Assembly: GCF_007655255.1 (NCBI RefSeq)
Contig: NZ_VMYE01000013.1
Span: 1-64,000, forward strand
Length of the DNA stretch: 64,000 nt
Direction: 5' to 3'
Source: Extensimonas perlucida
GTDB lineage: Bacteria > Pseudomonadota > Gammaproteobacteria > Burkholderiales > Burkholderiaceae_C
A program made the position numbers and the translations under genes. Within the stretch, counting starts at the first letter, position 1. Every line of letters begins with the position of its first letter. Of this stretch, positions 10,853-19,021 are shown piece by piece. The notes below the pieces were generated by a model that ran no database searches, was not told the DNA's origin, and saw only the letters and a list, made by a program, of their open reading frames with translations.

Positions 10853-12409
10853 GTGCAAGTGACGATCCCATCCAAATTTCGCCTCAACGAGGCTTTGCTT
10901 GTTTTTGCGCTGCTGCTGACCTTTTTGGCCTTCGGTGGTGGCCTGCTCGACTTGGTACACCGCTGGTACAAGCAAGAGGAATACAGCCACGGTTTTTTCC
11001 TGCCGTTGATTTCGCTTTGGCTGTTGTGGAGCAGGCGCCAGGCGCTGCGCGACAGTGTGGGCGCGCCCTCGACATGGGGTTTGGTGGTTCTGGCGCTGAG
11101 CGCTGCTTTGCTGGTGCTGGGGGAGGTTACGGCCATTTACCTGCTCATTCAGTTGGGCTTCTTGCTCGCGCTGGTGGGGGTGGTGTTGTGCTACGGCGGG
11201 GTTTCGTTGCTGCGTATGGCCTGGCTGCCCATCGCGTTCCTGCTGTTTGCCATTCCGCTGCCGTACTTTGTGGATTCACAAATTTCGTGGCGCTTGCAGT
11301 TGCTTTCTTCGACGCTGGGCGTGGCCGTATTGCGAGCCCTGGGCTACGCGGTGTACCTCGAAGGCAATGTGATCGACCTGGGCGTTTACAAACTGCAGGT
11401 GGTGGAAGCGTGCAGTGGCTTGCGCTACCTGTACCCTTTGCTCAGCATCGGCTTTTTGATGGCCTACATGTACCCGGCGGCCTTGCGCTGGCGGGTGCTG
11501 GTGTTTTTGAGCACTATCCCTATCACTGTGCTGACGAACAGTCTGCGGATTGCCATGGTGGGGGTGCTGGTGGAGCGCTGGGGCAGCGGCATGGCGGATG
11601 GCTTTTTGCACTACTTTGAAGGCTGGGTGATTTTTCTGATTTGCCAGCTGGTCTTGATGCTCGAAATCTGGCTCATAGAACGCTATACCCACCGCCGACC
11701 GTTGCTGGATGTGCAAAAGTTGCCCACAGTGGCGGCGGTGGTGCCTGCACGGCCTGTGGGGGCTGGCGTGGGCAAGTGGTTGCCAGCGGGCGTGTTGTTG
11801 TTGGTCGGGGCATCGGTGCTGGTGTATGAGCTGGGCGGACGCGCCGAAGAGCAGCCCTTGCGCCAGAGCCTGAAGACTTTTCCGCTGGAGTTGGGTGACT
11901 GGCGAGCCCAGCAGGAGTCATCCTTGTCCATAGATGTCGAGCAGGCGCTGGGGTTCAGCGATTACGTGCTGGCGGACTACGTGGACCCGGAAGGCGCACA
12001 GGTGAATTTCTATGTGGCCTATTACGCTTCGCAGCGCAAGGGCGTTTCGCCGCATTCCCCGCAGGTGTGTATTCCGGGTGGTGGCTGGGTGATTTCTGGT
12101 ATCGAGCAGGTAAAGTTTCCGCTGACCGATGGCAAGCCTATGGAGGCGGTGCGGGTGCTGATTGATAAAAGTGGGCAGCGGCAGCTGGTGTATTACTGGT
12201 TTGAGCAGCGCGGACGACGCATTTCGAACGAATATTGGATGAAGTGGTATCTGTTGCAGGATGCTTTGACGCGCAACCGCACCGATGGTGCACTGGTGCG
12301 TGTAGTGACGGCTTTAGGCCCGTCAGAAGATGTGCAGCGCGCGGACGAGCGCCTGCAACGGCTGGTGAGGCTGGCAATTCCTATGCTTGGGTCCTATGTG
12401 CCTGATTGA
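10853..12409 (+). CDS. xrtD: Exosortase XrtD fused to an EpsI domain
   Basis: Polytopic membrane protein of 518 residues. The N-terminal ~290 residues form an exosortase: many membrane helices and the transpeptidase-like triad Cys187 (VEACSGLRYL), Arg232 (TNSLRIAMVG) and His253 (LHYFEGW). The C-terminal ~200 residues are an EpsI domain with its own membrane anchor and the periplasmic SPQVCIPGGGW motif. This fusion is typical of exosortase D, the VPLPA-CTERM-specific type, and agrees with the substrate at 15748. Exosortases are thought to cleave and anchor proteins with a C-terminal PEP/VPLPA-type signal. The ATG at 10853 lacks a strong ribosome site. The two halves may be confirmed by comparing with split homologs. 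Confidence 0.88.
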   Translation: MQVTIPSKFRLNEALLVFALLLTFLAFGGGLLDLVHRWYKQEEYSHGFFLPLISLWLLWSRRQALRDSVGAPSTWGLVVLALSAALLVLGEVTAIYLLIQLGFLLALVGVVLCYGGVSLLRMAWLPIAFLLFAIPLPYFVDSQISWRLQLLSSTLGVAVLRALGYAVYLEGNVIDLGVYKLQVVEACSGLRYLYPLLSIGFLMAYMYPAALRWRVLVFLSTIPITVLTNSLRIAMVGVLVERWGSGMADGFLHYFEGWVIFLICQLVLMLEIWLIERYTHRRPLLDVQKLPTVAAVVPARPVGAGVGKWLPAGVLLLVGASVLVYELGGRAEEQPLRQSLKTFPLELGDWRAQQESSLSIDVEQALGFSDYVLADYVDPEGAQVNFYVAYYASQRKGVSPHSPQVCIPGGGWVISGIEQVKFPLTDGKPMEAVRVLIDKSGQRQLVYYWFEQRGRRISNEYWMKWYLLQDALTRNRTDGALVRVVTALGPSEDVQRADERLQRLVRLAIPMLGSYVPD

Positions 12410-12434
12410 CAAACGAAACGATAGGGTGAGCAAC

Positions 12435-14837
12435 ATGACGGACAAGCGCAGATTCGGAACACTTGGCAAGTGGGCAATGGCCGCAGCCGTGGTTGTGGTC
12501 TTGGGGTGTTCCTCGCCCGAAGAAAAAGTGGCGCGTTTCAACGCGCGGGGCACTGAACTCATGGCCAAGGGCGAATGGATGAAGGCGCGGCTGGAGTTTC
12601 AGAATGCCTTGCAGCTCAACCCCAACTATGTCCCCGCGCTGATGGGGCTGGTGGACATTGCCGAGCGCTCTGCCGAGTGGGATAAGGTGTATGCCTTGCT
12701 CAGCAAGGTGGTGGAGGTAGATGCTACAAACTTGAAAGCGCAGCTGCGCTTGGCCAAGCTGCTTTTGGCTGCAGGGGCGTTGGACAAGGCCTTGGCGGCA
12801 AGCGATGCTGCTTCGGCCTTGGCTCCCGAAGACGCCGACGTGCTGGCCTTGCGTGCGGCACTGATGTTCAAGCTCGACGACCGCAAGAAAGCGGTGGAAC
12901 TTGCCCAACAAGCCTTGCGCAAGGAGCCTGCCCAAGCCGATGCGTTGGTGGTGCTGGCTTCGGAGCGCCTGGCGGCAAACGATGCTGCGGCTGCCGTGCA
13001 GTATCTCGATCAAGGCCTGGCCGCGAATGAGCGCGATGTGGCTCTGCAACTGATCAAGGCGCAAGCCCTCGAAAAAATGGCCCAGCATGAGCAGGCCGAG
13101 CAGGTGTTCCGCAAGCTGATTGCGCTTTATCCGGACAATAAATCCTTTCGGACGCTGCTGGCGCAGTATTACATGCTGCATGGGCAACAAGACAAGGCCG
13201 AGGCGGAGTACCGCGCTACCGTGCAGGCATTTCCAAAAGACTTGCAGGCCAAGCTGGATGTCGTGCGTTTTCTGGCTGCGGCGCGCGGCGAAGACGCCAG
13301 CCTAGCCGAACTCAACAAGCTGATCGCAGCCGAACCCAAGAACCATGAACTGCGCTTTGCCCTGGCGAGCACGTTGTTGGCGCAAGGAAAAAGCGCGGAG
13401 GCAGAAAGCGTGTTTCGCGAGGTGATTCAGCAAGCGGACACCGACGAGGCCGGTCTGAAAGCGCGCAATGCGCTGGCCGTGGAACTGCTCAAGCGCGGCG
13501 ACAAGGCGGGTGGCCAGAGCTTGATCAAGGAGGTGTTGGCGAAAGACGAGCGCAATGAGCAAGCTCTGCTGTTGAAGGCCAGCGTGGCCATGGACGAGCA
13601 GCGCCTGGATGACGCCGTGGCCGACTTGCGCACCATCTTGCGCGACGTACCCAACTCGGCGCGCGCCATGGCCTTATTGGGCAGGGCACACGAATTGCAA
13701 GGCTCGCGCGATCTGGCGATGGATTACCTGGGGCGTAGTTTTCAGGCGGGCAAGCAGCAATCGCCTCAGTTTGGCGTGAATTACGCGCAATTTTTGCTGC
13801 AAAGTGGCAAGGCCAAGCAGGCGCAGGAGGTCTTGCGTGAGGTATTGGGGATCACTCCCAACCACGTCCCGGCGCTGCAGTTGTTGGCGCAAGCTTACTT
13901 GAGCACCGGCGACCTGACCAATGCGCAAGCCGTTGCGGATGCGGTCGCCAAGATGAAAGACCAGACCGCAGCGGCGAGCCAGATTCAGGGGGCGGTATTT
14001 GCGGCACGACGCAATTTCGACAGCAGCATTGCGTCATTCCGCAAGGCCTACGAGTTGTCCCCTACCGAGGTGCGCCCCATGATGGCCTTGGTGAGCACTT
14101 ATCTGGCCGCGGGAAAGAGCAACGAGGCCGTCTCTTTCATGCAGGGTGTGGTGAAGGCTTCTCCAGACAATCTGAATGCACAGTTGTTGCTGGCGCAGTT
14201 GCTGCAGCAGACAGGGGATACGGCAGGTGCCCAAAAGGCTTACGAAGCGATGATTGCGCACGATGCGCGGTTTGCGCCGGCGTATGGCGGTTTGGCCGCA
14301 CTGTTCTCCGCGCAGGGTAAATGGACCGAAGCCGAAGCCACGCTTGAAAAAGGATTGAAGGCTGCGCCAGCGGATTTCAATTTGCGCCTGGCGCAGGCGG
14401 GGGTATTGGAGGCGCTCAACCGCATCGACGAAGCCATCGCCGTGTATGAACAGCTCATCAAAGAGCGGCCGGGCGCGGAGGTGGTGGTGAACAACCTTGC
14501 CAGCCTGTTGGCAGACCACCGCGAAGACAAAGCCAGTGCAGAAAGGGCCTACCAATTGGCCCAGCGCCTGAAGAATAGCAACGTGCCGCAGTTCAAGGAC
14601 ACGCTGGGCTGGGCCAGCTACCGCGTGGGCAAGAACGAGGATGCCGTGGTATTGCTCAAGGCGGCGGCAGACCAGCTGCCAGACAGGGCTGTGGTGCAAT
14701 ACCACTATGGGCAGGTGCAGCTGGCCAGAAACAACAAGGCCTTGGCGAAGCCGGCTTTGGAAAAGGCGGTGGCGCTTTCGGCCAAGCAGCCTTTCCCACA
14801 GGCGGAAAGTGCCAAAAAAGCGCTGCAAGGGCTGTGA
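12435..14837 (+). CDS. prsT: PEP-CTERM system TPR-repeat lipoprotein PrsT
   Basis: An 800-residue lipoprotein with a signal sequence ending in the lipobox VVLGC (Cys near 24) followed by a long solenoid of about 18-20 TPR units; the recurring pattern A..L...P....A...L is visible to the end. It matches the PrsT type found beside exosortases, thought to organise the exopolysaccharide export or sorting machinery in the periplasm. The ATG at 12435 has GGTGAG four bases upstream; a GTG at 12426 is an alternative. It lies 25 bases after xrtD and 3 bases before the ATPase gene, in one operon. Confidence 0.9.
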   Translation: MTDKRRFGTLGKWAMAAAVVVVLGCSSPEEKVARFNARGTELMAKGEWMKARLEFQNALQLNPNYVPALMGLVDIAERSAEWDKVYALLSKVVEVDATNLKAQLRLAKLLLAAGALDKALAASDAASALAPEDADVLALRAALMFKLDDRKKAVELAQQALRKEPAQADALVVLASERLAANDAAAAVQYLDQGLAANERDVALQLIKAQALEKMAQHEQAEQVFRKLIALYPDNKSFRTLLAQYYMLHGQQDKAEAEYRATVQAFPKDLQAKLDVVRFLAAARGEDASLAELNKLIAAEPKNHELRFALASTLLAQGKSAEAESVFREVIQQADTDEAGLKARNALAVELLKRGDKAGGQSLIKEVLAKDERNEQALLLKASVAMDEQRLDDAVADLRTILRDVPNSARAMALLGRAHELQGSRDLAMDYLGRSFQAGKQQSPQFGVNYAQFLLQSGKAKQAQEVLREVLGITPNHVPALQLLAQAYLSTGDLTNAQAVADAVAKMKDQTAAASQIQGAVFAARRNFDSSIASFRKAYELSPTEVRPMMALVSTYLAAGKSNEAVSFMQGVVKASPDNLNAQLLLAQLLQQTGDTAGAQKAYEAMIAHDARFAPAYGGLAALFSAQGKWTEAEATLEKGLKAAPADFNLRLAQAGVLEALNRIDEAIAVYEQLIKERPGAEVVVNNLASLLADHREDKASAERAYQLAQRLKNSNVPQFKDTLGWASYRVGKNEDAVVLLKAAADQLPDRAVVQYHYGQVQLARNNKALAKPALEKAVALSAKQPFPQAESAKKALQGL

Positions 14838-14840
14838 AGC

Positions 14841-15671
14841 ATGTACGAAGCATTTTATGGATTGAAGGAAAAGCCATTTTCCATTCAGCCAGACCCCGAT
14901 TTTTTGTTCTTGGGTAGGCGCCACAGTCTGGCTTACACCATGCTTCAATATGGAATCCAAAACCGAGCCAATTTTTCAGTGATTTGTGGAGATATTGGCT
15001 GTGGCAAAACAACGCTGATACGCCACCTGCTGAACCAGCTGGGTCCAGACCTGACGGTGGGTTTGGTATACAACACCCACCAGGATATTGCCGATTTGCT
15101 CGAATGGATCATGCTGGCCTTTGGGCAGCCCTACGAAGGCATGTCAGCGGTGGCCCGGTACGATGCGTTTCAGCGCTTTTTGATCAACGAGTATGGCGCT
15201 GGCCGCAGAACCATACTGATCGTCGATGAGGCGCAAAATCTGAGCGTCGCGGCGCTGGAGTCCTTGCGCATGCTGTCCAACATCAATGTGGACAAGGACC
15301 AGCTACTGCAGGTGATCTTGGTCGGCCAGCCGCAGTTGCGTGATCTGCTACAAAAGCCCGAGCTGCTTCAGTTCGCACAGCGCGTGGCGGTGGATTTTTT
15401 CATTCCGCCGCTGACTCCTGAAGAAGTCGCCGCCTACATCACGCACCGCCTTCAGGTGGCAGGCAGGGAGGAGCCACTTTTCACGCCCGCCGCAGTGCAG
15501 CGTATAGCCCAAACGTCGCATGGGGTGCCGCGTAGTATCAACATCCTGTGCGACACGTTGCTGGTCTATGGTTTTGCTTCGGATAGCGTAGCAATCGATG
15601 AAGCGCTGGTGGACGAAGTGTTGCGCGACAAGCAGGAATATGGGGTGCTCTCTGGACCGCCGGTGGCATAG
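14841..15671 (+). CDS. Exosortase-locus AAA ATPase (ExeA-like)
   Basis: A 276-residue P-loop ATPase of the ExeA/general-secretion type found in PEP-CTERM loci. Walker A is GDIGCGKTT near residue 50 and Walker B is ILIVDEAQN near 130; a Q-P-Q-L sensor segment (VGQPQLRDLL) follows. The N-terminus MYEAFYGLKEKPFSIQPDP is the family hallmark. Unlike many relatives there is no C-terminal peptidoglycan-binding or large extra domain. It probably works at the cytoplasmic membrane in export or anchoring with XrtD/PrsT. It ends 76 bases before the sorting-signal substrate gene. Confidence 0.9.
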   Translation: MYEAFYGLKEKPFSIQPDPDFLFLGRRHSLAYTMLQYGIQNRANFSVICGDIGCGKTTLIRHLLNQLGPDLTVGLVYNTHQDIADLLEWIMLAFGQPYEGMSAVARYDAFQRFLINEYGAGRRTILIVDEAQNLSVAALESLRMLSNINVDKDQLLQVILVGQPQLRDLLQKPELLQFAQRVAVDFFIPPLTPEEVAAYITHRLQVAGREEPLFTPAAVQRIAQTSHGVPRSINILCDTLLVYGFASDSVAIDEALVDEVLRDKQEYGVLSGPPVA

Positions 15672-15747
15672 GCCGTTCAGCTCATTGAGCGTGACCGAAC
15701 GATGCTTTAACCTTCAATTCCATTTTTATTTTTTAGGAGGATTCCCA

Positions 15748-16458
15748 ATGAGCAAGCTTAAGTTTTCTTTGAGGGCAGTTTCGCTGTTGGCAGGTGTGGC
15801 ATTAGGTGCGATAGCGCCCTTGCATTCTGCAGTGGCGGGGACGGTGGGTTTGGACTATGTCGGGCCCCAATACGGTAATTACCTGAGTTTTGGCGTGGCT
15901 GGCCCAACGAGCGGCTCAGTACAGGCCGGCGGTTTTAACATGAAGGTAAATTCGTCGAATGATCCACTGATTTCTTCGCCTGGTTCGATTCTGGCTTGGT
16001 GTATTGAGTTGACGCAGTTTATTAATACTCCTGCTAATTACACGAGCGACAGCAGTGGGAGTGATTCATGGTCAGGAAAGATGACCCAGCTTTTCAATCA
16101 ACATTACAAAGATGTTTTGGCGGGCGCAAGCAATGTTGTTTCTGCTGCCATGCAGTTGGCGGTTTGGGAGATTGCATACGATAGCAGCTCTCTTGATTTG
16201 AGTAGAGGAAATTTTCGCGTTACATCAGGAAATAGCAATGCCCGGAATATGGCGCAAGAATGGTTGAGTAATCTCTCTACCTCATCGTCCACAGGTGACT
16301 ATAAGCTTGTCAAATTGACAAGCGGTAAATCTCAGGATCTGATGACAGTGGTGCCCACGCCCATTCCCGCAGCCGCACTGCTGTTCGGTTCAGCCCTTGG
16401 TTTGGGTGGTTTGCTGCAACGGCGTCGGCGCGCGACACCGGCAGCAGCGGTGGCTTGA
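15748..16458 (+). CDS. VPLPA-CTERM (PEP-CTERM-like) sorting-signal protein
   Basis: An exported 236-residue protein, probable substrate of XrtD. A signal peptide (about 1-28, ending HSAVAG) leads into a Ser/Gly/Asn-rich region with WCIELTQF and an AVWEIAYD motif seen in several PEP-CTERM proteins. The C-terminus has the tripartite sorting signal: VPTPIPAAALLF, a membrane helix (GSALGLGGLL) and an Arg cluster (RRRR). An unusually good AGGAGG ribosome site lies 7 bases before the ATG, implying high expression. The middle section has lower GC and more A/T-ending codons than its neighbours. A bidirectional terminator follows. Confidence 0.85.
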   Translation: MSKLKFSLRAVSLLAGVALGAIAPLHSAVAGTVGLDYVGPQYGNYLSFGVAGPTSGSVQAGGFNMKVNSSNDPLISSPGSILAWCIELTQFINTPANYTSDSSGSDSWSGKMTQLFNQHYKDVLAGASNVVSAAMQLAVWEIAYDSSSLDLSRGNFRVTSGNSNARNMAQEWLSNLSTSSSTGDYKLVKLTSGKSQDLMTVVPTPIPAAALLFGSALGLGGLLQRRRRATPAAAVA

Positions 16459-16474
16459 GTTTGTTTTCTTCTCC

Positions 16475-16510
16475 ATAAAAAATGCTGCATACTGTTGCGG
16501 CATTTTTTAT
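16475..16510. terminator. Bidirectional terminator
   Basis: Perfect 11-bp inverted repeat ATAAAAAATGC ... GCATTTTTTAT with a 14-base loop and T-runs on both strands. It lies between two convergent genes, the VPLPA-CTERM protein and the EpsA-type regulator, and can serve both. Confidence 0.85.
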
Positions 16511-16522
16511 GTGCAATTCTCG

Positions 16523-17350
16523 TCAGGTGGAATTGCTGCGCATGGTTTCGATTTTGGCCACGGCCTGCGCGCGGTTGACGACGTTCAGTTTTTTGAAAAT
16601 GCGCTGCACGTGGTTTTTGACCGTGAAGGCGCTGATGTCCAGGATCATGCCGATCTCTTGATTGGTTTTGCCTTTGCGCACCCACTCCATGATGTCCACC
16701 TCGCGTGCGCTCAGGCCTATATCAGCGTCGGTTTTGAGGGGTTGGGGCTTATTGGTAGACACCGGGGGGGTAAGGTATTGCTCCGGCAAATGCGCAACCT
16801 GACGGAAGGCCGCATCGATGTAGGGCAAGAGGTAGCGCAGCGCTTCGCGAGGAGGCTCCCCCGCCAAGGCGGCTGAGCCCATGAAAACGTAAAGGCAATC
16901 CTGCCGGCCACGCTGGTCTTTGATGCCATGGACCAAGGCGGTGCGCATGCGCGAGAGGGAGTTCAGGATGTCGGGGTTGTCGATGTCGTGAAACTGCATG
17001 CCCTCGTTGGAGTGCACCGTGAAGGGCGCATGGTCGCAAGCGTGCCAGCGTTGCAAAAGGCTGGTGATATAGGGTTGGATGGACTTGTCGCCAAACGATG
17101 CTGTGCGCAGCCCGGGCAGTGGTGAGACGACGTCATAGCACACCAGTCCCAGAGAAAAATTGCCCCAGGCCACTATGACGATGTCGTGTGGCACGAAGTG
17201 CTGTATGTCTCCTTGCAGCCAGTTGAACAGGGCGTAGTGACTGCGAATCGTCAAGGACTGCTGCATTACCTGCAGCACCTGGTTCAGTTCGGTCAGTGAC
17301 ACATTCGTGAGAAACGACATTTTGGGCGGGCGAGTAATAGCCAGTTGCAT
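16523..17350 (-). CDS. epsA: LuxR-type transcriptional regulator, EpsA family
   Basis: A 275-residue regulator of the EpsA type that accompanies exosortase/exopolysaccharide loci in betaproteobacteria. The N-terminal ~185 residues form the conserved sensory domain (FNWLQGDIQHFVPHD motif near 45). The C-terminal ~65 residues are a LuxR-type helix-turn-helix: LSAREVDIMEWVRKGKTNQE followed by FTVKNHVQRIFKKLNV. It probably controls the upstream polysaccharide/sorting operon. The start at 17350 has an AGG directly before it; 17320 (MSFLTNV) is an alternative with no ribosome site. It is convergent with the substrate gene and divergent from the cNMP-binding protein. Confidence 0.82.
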   Translation of the reverse strand: MQLAITRPPKMSFLTNVSLTELNQVLQVMQQSLTIRSHYALFNWLQGDIQHFVPHDIVIVAWGNFSLGLVCYDVVSPLPGLRTASFGDKSIQPYITSLLQRWHACDHAPFTVHSNEGMQFHDIDNPDILNSLSRMRTALVHGIKDQRGRQDCLYVFMGSAALAGEPPREALRYLLPYIDAAFRQVAHLPEQYLTPPVSTNKPQPLKTDADIGLSAREVDIMEWVRKGKTNQEIGMILDISAFTVKNHVQRIFKKLNVVNRAQAVAKIETMRSNST

Positions 17351-17527
17351 CCTAGCAGATCGGCCCTTTTCGGCAGAAGATGTGGTCGCCGTACAACAAG
17401 ATACAGTTGACCTTCGCAGCTTGGCCAGGGCAAAGTCGGCGAAAAATAGCGGCTATGATGACCGCCAATGGGAATGTGCGTTGAGCACAATTTTTGCCGA
17501 GATTGCGAGTAAACAAGTAGCAGCTTT

Positions 17528-18037
17528 ATGGATTCTTTGAGTGACATGCTTCCGGCTGATTTTGAGTGCCTGGGTGGGGCTATAGAGTTTGCCGACGACA
17601 TCCATGAAATCTTCAGCAACTTCGGGTTGGTGGAGGGGCCAGACACGAGCGAGACCTTGCTGCTCTGCAATTTCATGGTGTGCTATTCAGCCCCGCGGGG
17701 GGCCAAGCTCGTACAGCAGGGCGAGGTCGGCAACTACATGTTTTTTTTGCTTACCGGCCATGCGGAGTTGTTCATCGAGAACGACAGAGGTCAACCGGTG
17801 TCCGTGGACACCATAGGTTCTGGTGCGGCAGTGGGCGGCATGTCGATGATTGACCACAAGCCGCGCACCGTTTCGTGTGTGGCAACGGAACCAGTGGACC
17901 TGGTGGTGCTGTCCAGTCACGCATTCAAAGACATCATGCTGACGCTGCCGTGGCTGGGCAACAAGCTTTTGATGATTTTGCTGCACTCTGTCAGCGCACG
18001 TCTGCATGCGCTGCAAAAGCAGTTGGCGTCGCAGTAA
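17528..18037 (+). CDS. Cyclic-nucleotide-binding (Crp-like) domain protein without HTH
   Basis: A 169-residue protein made almost wholly of one cNMP-binding beta-roll: GEVGNYMFFLLTGHAELFIE, the phosphate-binding-cassette-like GAAVGGMSMIDHKPRTVSCVA, then a short helical tail. No DNA-binding helix-turn-helix follows, so it cannot act as a Crp-type activator alone. It may bind a nucleotide and act by protein contact. It is divergent from epsA across a 177-base gap, so a link to the exosortase locus is plausible but unproven. The ribosome site before the ATG at 17528 is weak. Confidence 0.75.
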   Translation: MDSLSDMLPADFECLGGAIEFADDIHEIFSNFGLVEGPDTSETLLLCNFMVCYSAPRGAKLVQQGEVGNYMFFLLTGHAELFIENDRGQPVSVDTIGSGAAVGGMSMIDHKPRTVSCVATEPVDLVVLSSHAFKDIMLTLPWLGNKLLMILLHSVSARLHALQKQLASQ

Positions 18038-18109
18038 CCGGATGATGCTGGCATCGGCGCAGCCAGCGCACAGTGCTGCGCGTCTTGTGGCCGATGCCGC
18101 TCCCCTGCC

Positions 18110-18445
18110 TTATTCGAACAGCATGCCGTTCGTGCCCAGGGCGTCGTCCAGGCGCTGCACCAGCGTTTGCAGGCGCTGGCTTGCGCCGGTGGGCAGGGGT
18201 GTGGAGTCGGATGCGGCTTGGGCGGCTGCGGTGATGGCGGCGTTTTCACGCTCGGCAAGCTCAAAGGCGAGGTTCAGTGCGGCCAGCACGGCGATGCGCT
18301 CGCGCACGCGCACCTTGCCGGCGTCGCGGATGCGCGTCATGGCGGTGTCCACGCGCTCTACGGCGTCGAGCAAGCGCGCCTCCTGGCCTTCGGGGCAGCT
18401 CAGCAGGTAGCTTTGCTGCAGGATTTGCACCTCTATCTGTTTCAT
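18110..18445 (-). CDS. zapA: Cell division protein ZapA
   Basis: A 111-residue ZapA homolog, which cross-links FtsZ filaments at the division ring. The N-terminal strand MKQIEVQILQQSYLL, the segment with the conserved CPEGQEARLLDAVERVD and the long C-terminal coiled-coil helix are all present. Its ATG overlaps the stop of the upstream gene (18442-18675) by four bases (ATGA), so the two are translationally coupled. 6S RNA usually follows zapA in related genomes, but the 72 bases before the next gene leave no room for it here. Confidence 0.9.
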   Translation of the reverse strand: MKQIEVQILQQSYLLSCPEGQEARLLDAVERVDTAMTRIRDAGKVRVRERIAVLAALNLAFELAERENAAITAAAQAASDSTPLPTGASQRLQTLVQRLDDALGTNGMLFE

Positions 18446-18675
18446 GACGCTTCCTTCGTGGGGGGCGTTTCGGGCAGGCGTTCGAGGAGCGCATCCACGC
18501 GCGCGCGCGCGGCACGCAGGCGCGAGGCGAGCGAATCGCGCTCTTTGGTGAGGCTGGCCACTTGCTCGGTGAGCAGCGCGTTGCTGCGCTGCAGTTCGGC
18601 GTGGCGCTGCAGCAGGCGCTCGATGCGCTCGCCGAGCTGGGTGATGGGGTCGTTGGGGGAGGCGGCGTCGTCCAT
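18442..18675 (-). CDS. Small coiled-coil protein, ZapB-like
   Basis: A 77-residue coiled coil with no membrane segment: ITQLGERIERLLQRHAELQ followed by heptad-like LLTEQVASLTKERDSLASRL. Size, coiled-coil form and position directly upstream of zapA match the ZapB-like/TIGR02449 proteins of betaproteobacteria. I start at 18675 (MDDAASPND); the longer open frame to 18741 runs into the cobalamin riboswitch region and is unlikely. Confidence 0.72.
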   Translation of the reverse strand: MDDAASPNDPITQLGERIERLLQRHAELQRSNALLTEQVASLTKERDSLASRLRAARARVDALLERLPETPPTKEAS

Positions 18676-18713
18676 GGCGGCTCGGATTGTAGAGGCGCGC
18701 ACATTAGAATCCC

Positions 18714-18926
18714 CGCCGTTGGTGCTCGCGGCCCGATTCAAGGGCTGCGGTTAAACGGGAAGCAGGGAGGGGCGCATCCACGATGCGCACCGAGCCTGCG
18801 CTGCCCCCGCAACGGTCAGCGGACGAATCTTGCCGATTCCCTCTCCATCCCCACGCCACTGGGTGCCCTGAAAGGTATCTGGGAAGGCTTTGGAGGGCGT
18901 TCCGCCAGCCCGGATACCGGCCAACG
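18714..18926 (+). promoter_or_regulatory. Cobalamin (AdoCbl) riboswitch
   Basis: The conserved landmarks are present in order: the GGTTAAACGGGAAGC stretch near 18749, CTGCCCCCGCAAC near 18807, GCCACTGGG near 18856, and the B12 box AGCCCGGATACCGGCC at 18906-18921. It lies about 100 bases upstream of btuB and heads the whole B12 operon. A GCCGGC...GCCGGC hairpin at about 18974-18991 lies between the box and the btuB ribosome site and is a candidate expression platform. Binding of adenosylcobalamin is expected to reduce translation or transcription of the operon. Confidence 0.92.
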
Positions 18927-19021
18927 AGGCGGCTGCCTGCGCTTTTTGCGCCTGCAGCCATTTTTGCCCACGAGCCGGCGGGGAAGCCGGCGCGGGCGCT
19001 TCCCTCGGTGGGATGCTCTCC

